Assembly (NCBI RefSeq): GCF_026343295.1
Contig: NZ_JAPELY010000001.1
Span: 3,410,001-3,474,000 of the forward strand
Source: Streptomyces sp. NBC_00083
GTDB taxonomy: Bacteria > Actinomycetota > Actinomycetes > Streptomycetales > Streptomycetaceae
Reading direction: 5' to 3'
DNA: 64,000 bases
How positions within the stretch are numbered: position 1 is the stretch's first letter; the number at the start of each line of letters is the position of its first letter. Positions 8,628 to 18,600 of the stretch are shown piece by piece. Below the pieces are notes generated by a model, which worked only from the letters and a program-made list of their open reading frames with translations, did no database searches and was not told the DNA's origin. Position numbers and translations under genes: made by a program.

Positions 8628-9440
8628 ATGCCGGTTATCGACGTGTGGATGCAGCACCCGACGCTCCGTCACTCCAACCATGAGATGTTCGAGTCGCTGC
8701 GCCAGTGGACCAGACAAGGTCTGTTGGAGGAGCCCTTGCCGGTCAGGGCGACGGTGGCCGCGATGGCCGCGGCGGACGTCGAGATCGGTCTCTCCGCGGC
8801 CTGGTACGGCCCTCAGGGGCCACTCATCAGCAACGATGAGGTGGCCGCCTTCGTCGCCGAGTCCCAGGGGCGGCTGCGCGGGGTGGCCGGCGCGGATCTC
8901 ACCCGCCCGGTCCAGGCGGTGCGGGAACTGAGGCGCGCGGTCGAGGAACTCGGCTTCGTAGCCCTGCGGATCGTTCCGTGGCTGTGGCAACTCCCGCCCA
9001 CCGACCGGCTGTACTACCCGCTGTATGCCGCCTGCGTGGAACTCGGCATCCCCTTCTGCACCCAGGTAGGTCACACCGGCCCGCTGCGTCCGTCCGAGAC
9101 CGGTCGCCCCATTCCCTACATCGACCAGGTCGCGCTGGACTTCCCCGAGCTGACCATCGTGTGCGGGCACATCGGGTATCCGTGGACCACGGAGATGATC
9201 GCGGTCGCCGACAAGCACGCCAACGTGTACATGGACACCAGCGCCTATACCACCCGCCGCTACCCGCGCGAGCTGGTCGACTACCTGCGCGGCCGGGGTC
9301 GCAGGAAGGTGCTGTTCGGCACGAACTACCCCATGATCACACCGGCCCAGGCGCTCGAGCACCTCGGTGATCTGGACCTGGAAGAGGAAACCACCGAGCT
9401 GTTCCTGTCCGGCAACGCGCGCAGGATCTTCAATCTGTGA
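8628..9440 (+). CDS. amidohydrolase family (TIM-barrel) hydrolase/decarboxylase
   Basis: A 270-residue amidohydrolase-2 type protein, related to ACMSD-like decarboxylases and 2-pyrone-4,6-dicarboxylate lactonases. Visible markers are ALRIVPWLW (residues about 109-117), IPFCTQVGHTGPLRP (about 140-154), the metal-site strand TIVCGHIGYPW (about 178-188), MDTSAY (about 203-208) and the C-terminal FGTNYP with the catalytic acid position replaced by Asn (usually FGSDYP/W). The N-terminal HxH motif is reduced to a single D-W-Q-H region, so metal binding may differ from classic members. It sits alone behind a TetR-type operator. The substrate is unknown. Confidence 0.8.
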   Translation: MPVIDVWMQHPTLRHSNHEMFESLRQWTRQGLLEEPLPVRATVAAMAAADVEIGLSAAWYGPQGPLISNDEVAAFVAESQGRLRGVAGADLTRPVQAVRELRRAVEELGFVALRIVPWLWQLPPTDRLYYPLYAACVELGIPFCTQVGHTGPLRPSETGRPIPYIDQVALDFPELTIVCGHIGYPWTTEMIAVADKHANVYMDTSAYTTRRYPRELVDYLRGRGRRKVLFGTNYPMITPAQALEHLGDLDLEEETTELFLSGNARRIFNL

Positions 9441-10284
9441 CGTGAGTGGGCTCCGGAGGGGCGGGCGCGGGAGCTTGGCTGCGTCAGAAATTCAAGACGG
9501 CGTTGGGGTGCTGGGGGCAGGGCTGGTCGAGTCCGGTGATGCGCTGGGCGCGTTCGGCGTCGAGAGGGGGGGGAGGGGGCGGCGTTCATGTACGCGTCGA
9601 TAGAGAGACCGGCCGTAGTTTTACCCGGAGGTGGCCCACTTGGAGACGATGTCCTTACGGCATCGTTGTCGCCGTGGCTTTCGTCAGGGGAGCCAGGCGT
9701 GTGCGGAATGCAAGGTAGCTATAAATCCGTGCCCCGGTTCATTTTCTGCTGACGGTATGGATGCCGGCGTAGCGGTCGCGGCTGCCCGAGAAAGCCGCCC
9801 CGGGCAGGGCCAGCGCTTCGTGGCGGGCCGCGCGTTGGGCCGCCTGGCCCGCTGAGACCCGCTGGGAGGCCCTTCGGCTGGCCGGCCGGGCGGGAGTGAG
9901 GGGGCGCCCTGGTGGGTGGGGGCGTGCCGGCCGCCCGGTGTCGGTTGGGCGTCGTCCCGCGGGTATTGCCACCTGTCGGGCGACGTCGAACTTCCCTTTG
10001 TCGTGTGATCAAAGGTTCTGATGGAGGGTCATCAGCGGCGCGGCTGGATTTCTCACCTGCACCGAGGGGCGCGCTGCAACTCGGCTGCCGATCCTCGGAG
10101 TTGGCCGAATCGCGGATGGCGATCGCCTGATGTGATTCCCCTCCAGAGGGTCGGCCAGAGTGCGCGTTGAGTTCCCTGACTTGGGCACGTTTTTCCTCAC
10201 ACCTCCTTCTTTGAGTGGGGTACCCCGTGAATTCGCGTACTGATCCGTAACGGCCGCACTGCGGATGCGAGGATGTAGCCAGTC
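9441..10284. other. long gene-poor stretch
   Basis: About 840 bases without a convincing gene. A minus-strand segment near 9500-9590 reads LDAERAQRITGLDQPCPQ with good codon bias and then breaks, which looks like gene debris. The sequence around 9860-9960 is unusually G-rich. The promoter of the Met-rich membrane protein should lie in the last 100 bases; I could not define it. Confidence 0.4.
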
Positions 10285-11019
10285 ATGGATGCCGGGTGGT
10301 GTGCACGAACGGTACGGGCCGCAGTGTTCGCGGCCATGTGCGTGCTGCTCGCTGCCGTGGGGCACATCCTGATGTCGGACTGCACTGTGCCCTGGTGGGC
10401 GCTGCTGGCAGGGTTCGTGACCACCGGTGGCGCCGGCTGGCTGGTGGCCGGCCGGGAACGCGGGCCGACCCTGATCGTCACGCTCGTGGTCGGAGCGCAG
10501 ACCGTGCTCCACTGGGGATTCGCGCTCGCGCAGTCCGCGGAGGCGGGGGCCGTTACGGGCCCGGCCGGCGAGGGAATGGGCGCGATGGGGATGGGCTCCA
10601 TGTCCATGAGCTCCATGCCCATGGGTTCAGGACCCATGAGTGGCATGCACGCGCACTCCATGTCCATGCCGATGCACATGGATATGGGCAGCTCGGCTCA
10701 CGCGGGCGTCGTTGAGGGTGGACTGGGGCACTGGCTGGCGAGTGGTGTGCCGTCGTGGGGCATGTCAGGGGCTCACCTGGTGACCGCGGTGCTGTGCGGC
10801 CTGTGGCTGGGGTACGGCGAGCGGGTCGCCTACCGGCTGTTGCGCGCCGTGGCCGGGTGGCTGGCCGCGCCGCTGCGGCTGGTGCTCACTCTGCCCGCCC
10901 TGCCGCGCCGGCCGAGGCGTCTGGCGCGGCGGAACCGTTCGCGCTGGGTGCCGTACCGGCTTCATCTCGTCCATGCGATCACCACTCGGGGACCTCCCAC
11001 GAGGACCGCTGTCGTCTAG
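10285..11019 (+). CDS. Met/His-rich integral membrane protein, possible copper protein
   Basis: 244 residues. There are two to three N-terminal membrane segments (about 9-30, 36-54 and 61-78). A periplasm-facing stretch follows (about 95-140) made almost only of Met, Gly, Ser and His (for example MGSMSMSSMPMGSGPM and MHAHSMSMPMHMDMG). Then come a membrane segment (about 165-180) and a very basic C-terminus. Met/His-rich stretches of this kind are typical of copper-handling membrane proteins. The gene is followed by an ECF sigma factor on the same strand. Its place about 15 kb from a CopA operon and next to a suspected chalkophore cluster supports a copper role. No named family was recognised. 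Confidence 0.7.
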   Translation: MDAGWCARTVRAAVFAAMCVLLAAVGHILMSDCTVPWWALLAGFVTTGGAGWLVAGRERGPTLIVTLVVGAQTVLHWGFALAQSAEAGAVTGPAGEGMGAMGMGSMSMSSMPMGSGPMSGMHAHSMSMPMHMDMGSSAHAGVVEGGLGHWLASGVPSWGMSGAHLVTAVLCGLWLGYGERVAYRLLRAVAGWLAAPLRLVLTLPALPRRPRRLARRNRSRWVPYRLHLVHAITTRGPPTRTAVV

Positions 11020-11172
11020 AACAGCAGTCTGCCCGAGGCGGAATTCATGGTGTCGTCGACACCTCGCCTCGGTTCGCGGCCGTGCCCGCGCGCACCGCCG
11101 CCGTCCCCTTGTTTGCTGGAACCGGCGCGTCCGTGTGCCGCTGTTCCACGCGTGATTCGTGAAGGACACAAG

Positions 11173-11868
11173 GTGCTTGCTCCTGCCCTGCCCGCATTAC
11201 GCGGGCTCCGCGAGAAACGTAGGAAACACGAGAACACCCCGGAGGTCGACGAACTGATCACGGGATGGGCCCTGGCGGCCCGCAGCGGCGACGCCGAGGC
11301 GGTGGAGCGGTTCATCCGGGCCCTGCACCACGACGTGAAGCGCTACGTCGCGCACTTGAGCGCGGACCCGCAGTCGGCGGACGACCTGACCCAGGAGACG
11401 TTCATCCGGGCGCTGGGCAGTCTGCACCGCTTCGAGGGACGCTCCTCGGCTCGGGCCTGGCTGCTGTCGATCGCGCGTCGTGCGGTGATCGACGACTTCC
11501 GGCGCGCCGCCGCTCGGCCCCGTCTGGCCGACCGTCATGACTGGCGGCGGGCCGCCGAACAGACCCAGCCGGTGGACCTGCCGGGGTTCGAGGAGGGCAT
11601 CGCGCTCCTCGACCTCCTCGCCGCGCTGCCGGAGGAGCGCCGCGAGGCGTTCCTCCTGACCCAGCTGCTGGGTCTGTCGTACGCGGAAGCGGCCGATGTC
11701 ACCGACTGCCCCGTCGGGACGATCCGGTCCCGGGTGGCCCGCGCCCGCGTGACGCTGCTGGAACTCCTCGCCGAGCCGGAGGAGCCCTGTCCGAAGATCG
11801 GTGATCCGCTGCCGGCCATCGGCCCGGCCCCCTGCGTGGTAGCCGTTCCGACAGCCGTGGCAGCCTGA
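11173..11868 (+). CDS. ECF-type RNA polymerase sigma factor
   Basis: 231 residues from a GTG with a GAAGGA ribosome-binding site 6 bases upstream; an earlier in-frame start exists but lacks one. Region 2 is clear (DLTQETFIRALGSLHRFEGR ... ARAWLLSIARRAVIDDFRR, about residues 72-117). Region 4 is LPEERREAFLLTQLLGLSYA then EAADVTDCPVGTIRSRVARAR (about 155-195). No anti-sigma factor gene lies next to it, unless the upstream membrane protein serves that role. Its C-terminal 30 residues contain Cys residues (EPCPKIG, APCVV) that could respond to metal or redox. Pairing with the Met-rich membrane protein suggests an envelope or metal stress regulon; that is inference. Confidence 0.88.
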   Translation: MLAPALPALRGLREKRRKHENTPEVDELITGWALAARSGDAEAVERFIRALHHDVKRYVAHLSADPQSADDLTQETFIRALGSLHRFEGRSSARAWLLSIARRAVIDDFRRAAARPRLADRHDWRRAAEQTQPVDLPGFEEGIALLDLLAALPEERREAFLLTQLLGLSYAEAADVTDCPVGTIRSRVARARVTLLELLAEPEEPCPKIGDPLPAIGPAPCVVAVPTAVAA

Positions 11869-12157
11869 CCAGGAGGCTCGGCGCGTTCCCCGGCGGGGTA
11901 CGCACCGAGCCTCTACATCTCGCCCAACTCACCCAATTGAGGAGCGAGTTACTGAGGCTTCGTCTCCTGATGGGCCTTTCCTGCCCCGAAGTGGAGTCGG
12001 CACCCGGGCCACCCCGATGGGGTCGGCGCCGATGCAACGATGCGCACGTCATTCGTTCGGGTTCTTCGGTCGCCCCATAGCGTCCCGGCGCCGCCACTCG
12101 TGACAGGTTGGGGCCCGAACTGGTCGGCCCGCAGGGAGAGTGGGTGAGCTCGTCGGC

Positions 12158-12751
12158 ATGGATACGTCTGTGACCGTCGGTGTCTTCGTGTTCGATGACG
12201 CCGAGGAACTGGATGTCGTAGGTCCGTGGGAGGTTCTGGGTTTCTGGGGCGCGCACGTCGCTGCGGCGCCCGTCCGCCTCGTCACGGTCGGCCGGGAGGA
12301 GGGGTGGGTGCGCTGCGCCAAGGGGCTTCGCCTGGGCGTGGATCACGACCGTGACGCGGTCCCCGCACTCGACGTACTGATCCACCCCGGCGGCGACGGC
12401 ACACAGGTGCTGGAGAAGGACAGCGCCCATCTGGACTGGCTGAGGCAGCTGCACGCGGATGGGGTGCTGCTGGCGAGCGTGTGTACGGGCTCGCACGCGC
12501 TGGCGGCGGCCGGACTGCTGAGGGGGCGTCCCGCGACCACGCACCGGGACTTCGCCGGCACGCTGGCGGACATCGACGCCACCATCGACATCCGTGCCGG
12601 CGAGCGGTATGTGGACGATGGCGCGATCGTCACCAGCGCGGGCGTGTCCGCCGGCATCGACATGGCCTTTCACCTGGTGGAGCGGCTCGGCGGCGCCAAG
12701 GCGGCGGACGAGGTCCGCCGCGGGACGCAGTACGACCGTCCCGTCAACTGA
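12158..12751 (+). CDS. DJ-1/PfpI family protein
   Basis: About 197 residues. The family nucleophile elbow reads ASVCTGSHALAAAGLL (about residues 107-122) with the reactive Cys, followed by the H-R-D strand ATTHRDF. The beginning, VTVGVFVFDDAEELDVVGPWEVL, is the usual AraC-linked PfpI start with its acidic residue. Members include isocyanide (isonitrile) hydratases, glyoxalases and transcription-factor amidase domains. The ATG at 12158 was preferred over a GTG at 12140 because GGTGAG precedes it at normal spacing. The stop overlaps the end of the ABC ATPase by 8 bases. An isonitrile hydratase role next to an isonitrile cluster is tempting but unproved. Confidence 0.82.
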   Translation: MDTSVTVGVFVFDDAEELDVVGPWEVLGFWGAHVAAAPVRLVTVGREEGWVRCAKGLRLGVDHDRDAVPALDVLIHPGGDGTQVLEKDSAHLDWLRQLHADGVLLASVCTGSHALAAAGLLRGRPATTHRDFAGTLADIDATIDIRAGERYVDDGAIVTSAGVSAGIDMAFHLVERLGGAKAADEVRRGTQYDRPVN

Positions 12752-13547
12752 TCTTGGCCTCCGCCAGCCGGTCCACGGCAAGGGGCTGCGCCGCGTAGGT
12801 GATGCGGACGACGCCGTCGGCGTGGCGGTCCGCGGTGGCGGCCACGCCGAACACCTCACGCAGCAGTCCGGAGGTCAGTACGTCCAACACCGGCCCCGCG
12901 GCCACCACTTGGCCACAGTGGAGTGCCACGAGATGGTCGCACAGGCGAGCCGCCAGATCGAGGTCGTGCAGGACGGCGAGGGTCGTGATGCCGGTGGCCC
13001 GGATGAGATCGAGGACTTCGAAGCGCGCGCGGATGTCGAGATGGTTGGTGAGCTCGTCCAGGACGAGGAGCCGGGGCCGTTGGGCGAGTGCGCGGGCCAG
13101 CAGCACACGCTGACGTTCGCCGCCGGACAGGCGGGTGGCGTCCCGTTCGGCCATGTGCCGGATGCCGCACAGGCCGAGCGCCTCCTCCACGGCCTCGCGG
13201 TCCTCGCGACTTTCGCGGCCGACGAGTCCGTGGTGCGGGGTGCGGCCGAGGGCGACGACCTCGGAGACGCACATGCCGGTCGGGCTGCCGCCGCTGTCCT
13301 GCAGGACGGCGGCGGTGCGGCGCGCGGCGCCGCGCGCGGTCAGGGCCCACACGTCGTCGCCGTCCACCCGTACCACGCCGCGGTGGGGGCGCAGGGAGCG
13401 GTAGACGGTACGCAGCAGCGTGGACTTGCCGCTGCCGTTCGGGCCGATGAGGCCGACGATGTCGCCGGGCTGGGCCTCCAGGCTCACGCCATCGAGGATC
13501 GGGCGGTGGCCGAGTTCGACATGGATCCTGTCGATGGTGAGCTTCAT
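12744..13547 (-). CDS. ABC importer ATPase, siderophore/cobalamin type
   Basis: 267 residues, FecE/BtuD family. Walker A is GPNGSGKST (about residues 36-44), the signature motif is RLSGGERQRVLLARAL (about 137-152), Walker B is LLVLDELTNHLD (Leu in place of the usual Pro after DE), and the H-loop is LAVLHDLDLAA. It is the last gene of the long minus-strand run and overlaps the permease stop by ATGA. It should energise re-import of a metal-chelate made by the upstream NRPS genes. The product is cytosolic and membrane-attached. Confidence 0.9.
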   Translation of the reverse strand: MKLTIDRIHVELGHRPILDGVSLEAQPGDIVGLIGPNGSGKSTLLRTVYRSLRPHRGVVRVDGDDVWALTARGAARRTAAVLQDSGGSPTGMCVSEVVALGRTPHHGLVGRESREDREAVEEALGLCGIRHMAERDATRLSGGERQRVLLARALAQRPRLLVLDELTNHLDIRARFEVLDLIRATGITTLAVLHDLDLAARLCDHLVALHCGQVVAAGPVLDVLTSGLLREVFGVAATADRHADGVVRITYAAQPLAVDRLAEAKIS

Positions 13548-14590
13548 ACGGCGTCCAGGCTCTTGTTGCGGCGCAGCAGCCACAGGAAGAAGGGTGCCCC
13601 GAACAACGCGGTGAGGATGCCGAGGGGCAGTTCGTTGGGGCGGTTGACGGTGCGCGAGACCAGATCGACGACGACCAGGTAGATGGCGCCGACCAGGGCG
13701 GCCTGGGGGAGCAGTCTGCGATGGTCGGCGCCGGTGGTGAGGCGGACCAGGTGCGGGATCATCAGGCCGACGAAGCCGATCCCGCCGGCGACGGCGATGA
13801 CCGTGCCGGTCACCAGCGAGGCCAGCGCCAGCAGCAGGGCGCGCAGGCGGTGCACGTCGACGCCGAGGGCGGTGGCGGACTCGTCGCCGACGAGCAGTGC
13901 GTTGAGCCGGCGGCCGAACAGCGTCAGGACCACGGTAGTGGTCAGGACGACGGAGGCGACGACGGGCAGCTGTCCCCACTGGGCGCCGGCGACGCTGCCG
14001 AGCATCCAGAACATGACCGTGCGCAGTTCGGTCGGGGTGGCCTGCAGCTGGAGGTAGCTGGTGGCGGCCAGGAACAAATACCCCACGGCCACTCCGGACA
14101 GGACCAGACGCGTGGGTGCGAGCCGTCCTTGTTTGCGGCCGAGGAGCAGGACCAGGGCCGCGGCGGCCGCGGCGCCGAGGAAGGCGGCGGAGGACACGCC
14201 GAGCCCGCCGAGCGCGCCACTGGTGAGGGTGATGACGAGCACGGCGCCCAGCGAGGCACCGGACGAGACGCCCAGCACATAGGGGTCGGCCAACGGGTTG
14301 GCGACGACGGCCTGGAGGACCACACCGGCGACGGCAAGACCCGCGCCGACCAGCGCGGCCAGCACGACGCGCGGCGTGCGGAAGGTCCAGACGATCTGGT
14401 CCCTGGCGGGATCCGCGGCCGTCCCGCCGCCCGTCAGGTGGTGCCAGATGATGCGCCACACCTCGCCCGCCGGCACGGTCACCGCACCGATGCCGATGGC
14501 CACGATCATGGCGCCCACCAGCACGGTCAGCAGCGCCAGCAGCACGAGGAGGGGGTGGGGGTCGAGCCTGCGCCGGTCCTTGCGCGTCAG
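13544..14590 (-). CDS. FecCD/BtuC-type ABC permease
   Basis: About 348 residues with around ten membrane helices. The family motifs are RTPRVVLAALVGAGLAVAGV (about residues 70-89), QAVVANPLADPYVLGVSSGA (about 92-111) and, near the end, GGIGFVGLMIPHLVRLTTG with PNELPLGILTALFGAPFF. The start is uncertain. The frame is open well upstream into the binding-protein gene, and the most natural beginning is a CTG overlapping its TGA (14590-14587); no ATG or GTG fits before the first helix. It works with the binding protein and ATPase on either side as a metal-chelate importer. Confidence 0.88.
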   Translation of the reverse strand: MTRKDRRRLDPHPLLVLLALLTVLVGAMIVAIGIGAVTVPAGEVWRIIWHHLTGGGTAADPARDQIVWTFRTPRVVLAALVGAGLAVAGVVLQAVVANPLADPYVLGVSSGASLGAVLVITLTSGALGGLGVSSAAFLGAAAAAALVLLLGRKQGRLAPTRLVLSGVAVGYLFLAATSYLQLQATPTELRTVMFWMLGSVAGAQWGQLPVVASVVLTTTVVLTLFGRRLNALLVGDESATALGVDVHRLRALLLALASLVTGTVIAVAGGIGFVGLMIPHLVRLTTGADHRRLLPQAALVGAIYLVVVDLVSRTVNRPNELPLGILTALFGAPFFLWLLRRNKSLDAV

Positions 14591-15615
14591 AAATCGTCGG
14601 GGTGCAGCATCTTGGCGATCTTCTCCACGGCGAGGTCGTTGCTGGGCCCGAGATAGACCGAGTCGGACAGCACCAGGGAGCGCTCGTTCTTCGCGGCCGG
14701 CCACTGGGGGAACTCCTTGAGCAGTTTGCGGGCGTACGCCTCGGGGTCGGGGTCGTTGTAGCTGATCACCACGAGGGCGTCGACCTGCTCGGCGGCGACC
14801 TTCTCCTTGCTCAGATCGGCGAAGGCGCTGTTGGAGGTGGCGGAGAAGGCGTTGGTGCCGCCCGCCTTGGCCAGGATGTCGTTCCAGATGCCGTGGGCCG
14901 CGATGGAGCTGAAGTCGTTGCCGCCCATGCTCATGTTGGAGAACACCACCATGACGTTCGGCTTCTTCTCGCTCCTCACTTTGGCCGATACGTCGCTGAT
15001 CCGTCGGCGTGACTCGGTGATGAGCTGTTCGGCACGCCCGCTCACATGGAAGATCTTCCCCAGATCGCGCAGCAGTTGATAGCTGTCGTCGACGGTCATG
15101 CGGGAGGTGTCCTGGTCACAACCCTGAGGTGAGACATAGGAGTTGGCGCCGACCGCCTTGAGGTCGTCACGGGTCGCGAAGCCGTTCTTGGCGTCGAGGC
15201 CGTACGACGTGGTCGACAGCACCAGGTCCGGGCTCAGGCCCAGCATCGCCTCGCGGGGGATGTCGTAGGCGTCGTTGAGTGCGATGTGGCCGGTGGGCAG
15301 CTTCTTGATGGCCTCGGCCCGGCCCGGCACCTCGGAGCGGCCGTACGACTGCTCGTTGGCCACGATGCGGTCGCCGAGCCCCAGTGCCAGCAGCGAGGAC
15401 GCCTCGGCGACGGAGGCACCGTTCATGACGACCACCCGGCTGGGTGCCTTCGTGTAGGTGGTGGTCGTTCCGCAGTTCTTGAGGGTGACCGGATAGCCCG
15501 GGGCGCCGGCGCCCGCGGCGGCCTTGGCCGTCGGGGACGGCGAGGCCCCGCATGCCGTGGCGGCCAGGCACAGGGCGCCGGCCAGGGCCACGGCAGCGGG
15601 CCGTTTCGTCTGCAC
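14587..15615 (-). CDS. substrate-binding lipoprotein of metal-chelate ABC importer
   Basis: 342 residues from a GTG preceded by AGGAG. The signal peptide ends in the lipobox LAATAC (Cys about residue 20), so it is a membrane-anchored lipoprotein. The body is a FepB/BtuF-type periplasmic-binding fold with markers PSRVVVMNGASVAEASSLLALGLGDRIV (in two halves, about 53-80), LGLSPDLVLS and VDALVVISYNDPDPEAYA. It is encoded 71 bases behind the NRPS on the same strand, so the captured ligand is probably the metal complex of the cluster product. That ligand assignment is inference. Confidence 0.88.
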   Translation of the reverse strand: MQTKRPAAVALAGALCLAATACGASPSPTAKAAAGAGAPGYPVTLKNCGTTTTYTKAPSRVVVMNGASVAEASSLLALGLGDRIVANEQSYGRSEVPGRAEAIKKLPTGHIALNDAYDIPREAMLGLSPDLVLSTTSYGLDAKNGFATRDDLKAVGANSYVSPQGCDQDTSRMTVDDSYQLLRDLGKIFHVSGRAEQLITESRRRISDVSAKVRSEKKPNVMVVFSNMSMGGNDFSSIAAHGIWNDILAKAGGTNAFSATSNSAFADLSKEKVAAEQVDALVVISYNDPDPEAYARKLLKEFPQWPAAKNERSLVLSDSVYLGPSNDLAVEKIAKMLHPDDF

Positions 15616-15627
15616 ACGATCTCCTAG

Positions 15628-15673
15628 GGGGTGGGAGGTGCTCCACCCAAGGAGTCGGGGCGAAGGGCGCCCC
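15628..15673 (-). terminator. hairpins in the NRPS-importer gap
   Basis: GGGGCG and CGCCCC pair around a 5-base loop at 15657-15673. A second imperfect GGTGG/CCACC hairpin sits at 15628-15648. Both lie in the 71-base gap between the NRPS stop and the lipoprotein start. There is no T-run, so they may attenuate transcription or stabilise the mRNA ends between biosynthesis and uptake genes rather than stop transcription. Confidence 0.35.
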
Positions 15674-15686
15674 AGTTCCCGGGAGT

Positions 15687-18600
15687 TCAGTCCTTCCGTG
15701 CGCCGGGCGGTGTCAGGGTTCCGGTTTTCACACAGTGGTCCAGATATCGGAACACCAGGGCCCGGTCGGCCGAGGGGCAGCTGATGGTGGTGCCGTCGAG
15801 TCCGCGCAGCACGTTGTCCGCACGGACGCGGCCCAGGGCGAGCTCCGGCTCGGCGTCCCCTTCGGCGGCGAGGGAATCGAAGAACGCGCCGGTCGTCGCC
15901 GCCACGTCGGCCGACCGGGGCAGCTCCGCGCGCCATCGCGTCAGAGGGATCTGCTGGACGGCGTAACCGTATTCCCGCACCCAGTCGTACACGTCGGCCA
16001 GGCGTACGGGGGCGACGGGGGCGTGGTTGAAGACCGTGCCGGGTGCGGCGGTCAGGGCCAGCCGTACGACGGCGCGGGCGACGTAGTCCGCGGGGGTCCA
16101 CACCTCGGCGTCGAACAGCTCGGGCACGATGCCGGCGGGTATGCCGGCGGCCAGGACGCTCCACAGGAAGTCCCGCCGGTTCACCTGGCCGGTCTCCGGT
16201 GTTCCCGTCACGCGGCCCAGACGGTGCAGGGTGACCGGCAGGCCGCGTTCGGCGGCCTGTTCCAGGAGGCGTTCGGACGCCCACTTGGACTGCTGGTAGC
16301 CGCTGACCAGCCCCGGATGCGGCGGGAAGAACGCCTCGGGCACTTCCGGGTCGTGGCTGCGGGGTGGTGCGACGGACAGCGTCGACACCAGGTGGACCGG
16401 GATCGAGCGTGCGGACGCCATGCGCAGCAGCTGACGGGTCGATTCGGTGTTGGCGGCGCGCAGGCTGGCGTACTCGCGCATGATGCTGACCGTCGCCGCG
16501 TTGTGGACGACGGCGTCGCAGGTCTCGGCCAGTTCGGTGCACCGCTCCGCACCGAGGCCCAGGTGGGGGCGGGCGAGGTCGGCGGGGACGGCGGTGATCC
16601 GTTCGGCACCCGCGGGCAGCGGGATCTCCTGAGCGGTCAGGGCGTGCCGGATGCGCTCGGCGGCCTCGGCGGGCGTGGCGGCCCGGACCGGGCAGACGAG
16701 CTCGGCGTCGGTGGTGGCCAGCAGTTCGGCCAGCAGATGGGGGCCGACGAATCCGGTGGCCCCGGTGAGCAGAATGGTGCGCGGTGGCCGGGCGACGGTA
16801 CGCGACGAGGGGCCGGGCCGGATGTCGTCGTCCAGGACGGCATCGGCCAGGACTGCCGGGGGCAGCGCGGACGTGGTGGGCGGCGCGTCCGCCCGGCGTT
16901 CCAGACGGTGTGCGAGGCCGGCGGCGGTCGGGTGCTCGAAGAGCCAGGCGACGCGGACCTCCCGCCCCAGCTCGACGCCGAGCCGGTTGGCGACCTGGAT
17001 GGCCTGGAGCGACTGGGCGCCGAGGTCGAAGAAGTCGTCCTCGGGTGCCATCCGATCGAGGCCCAGGATCTGGGCCCAGGTACGGCTGATGGCCGCCACC
17101 AGGCCGTCCCCGTCGTCGGCCGGAACAACGTCTTCCGCCACCGCCCCGCTGAGAGTGCTCCTGTCGATCTTTCCGGTGCTGGTGCGGGGCAGCCGGTCGG
17201 TGAACTCCACGGCCGACGGAACCATCGCCGCGGGCAGGACCTTCCGCAGCCCCTCGCGGACCTCGGTGGCGGTGGGCCGGGGGTCCTCCACGACGACGTG
17301 GGCGGCGAGCCGGCGTGTTCCGTCCGGCAGGACCTGCCCGACGACGGCGGCCTCCAGGATGTGCGGCTGGGCGAGGAGGGCGGCCTCGACCTCCGAGGGA
17401 TGGACCCGGTGCCCACTGATCTTGAACTCGTCGTCCGCCCGCCCGAGGAACCGCAGCTGCCCGTCGTCACCGAGCCGCACCAGGTCGCCGGTGCGGAACG
17501 CCCTCGGGCTGCCCGGCAGTTGGGGAAGCGGAGCGAACCGGGAGTCGTCCGCCGCGTCCGCGCCCCGGTAGCCGAGCGCCAGTGCGTCACCGAGGAGGTG
17601 GAGTTCGCCTCCGACGACCGCGGCGCGCATACCGGGCAGCGGAACTCCGATCGGCACGTCGTCCGCGTCCGCGGGGCTCTCGTGGAGTGCGGCGACGGTG
17701 GCCACGACCGTCGCCTCGGTGGGGCCGTAGGTGTTGAACAGGCGCACCGATGGGCCGACCGCGTTCCGCCAGCGGGCGACGCGTTCGGGCAGTGCGGCCT
17801 CTCCGCCGATGATGACGGTCCGCACGCCCTCGGGCAGTGCGGCGGTGCCGGTGGAGAGGGTGTAGGCCAGTTCGTGCCAGTAGGCGGTGGGGAGATCGAG
17901 CACACTGATGCGCAACTGCTCGACCGCGCGCAGGAACTGCGGCACCGACTCGGTCATCTCACGTGTGCGCAGGACGAGGGTGGCGCCCGAGCAGAGGGTG
18001 AGGAAGACCTCCTCGACGCTGGCGTCGAAGTGCAGCGGCGCGAACTGAAGGACGCGGTCCTCGCGGCGCGGACCGTAGCGGTGGGCCGCGCCGGCGACGA
18101 AGGTGGCGAGCGCGCCGTGGCTGATCTCCACGCCCTTGGGCCGGCCGGTCGAGCCCGAGGTGTGGATGAGGTAGGCCGGCTCGCCTGCCGTTCCGGGCGG
18201 GGCGAGGGGTGCCTCGGTGTCGTCCCCCGGGGCGTCCAGCAGAAGCAGGGACCACCCCGCGCAGCCGTCGGCGCCCGAGCTGTCGGTGACGACGAGCGAC
18301 GGCTTGGCGCTGTCCAGGAGCGTGTGCGTCCTCGACGTCGGCGCGCCGGGATCGATCGGGCAGTACGCGGCGCCCGACAGCAGGACGGCCAGGATCGCCG
18401 TGACGGCGTCGATGCCCCGCGGCAGGGCCACGGCCACCACCGCGCCGGGACCCGCGCCCCGGGCGGCGAGGCGTCGCGCGAGCCGCCGCGCCGCGCCGAG
18501 CAACTCCGCGTAGGTGACGCTGTGTCCGTCGTGCTCGACAGCGACGGCGTCACCGCGCCGGCCGGCCTGCCGGGCGATGAGCTCCAGTACCGGGAGGGCC

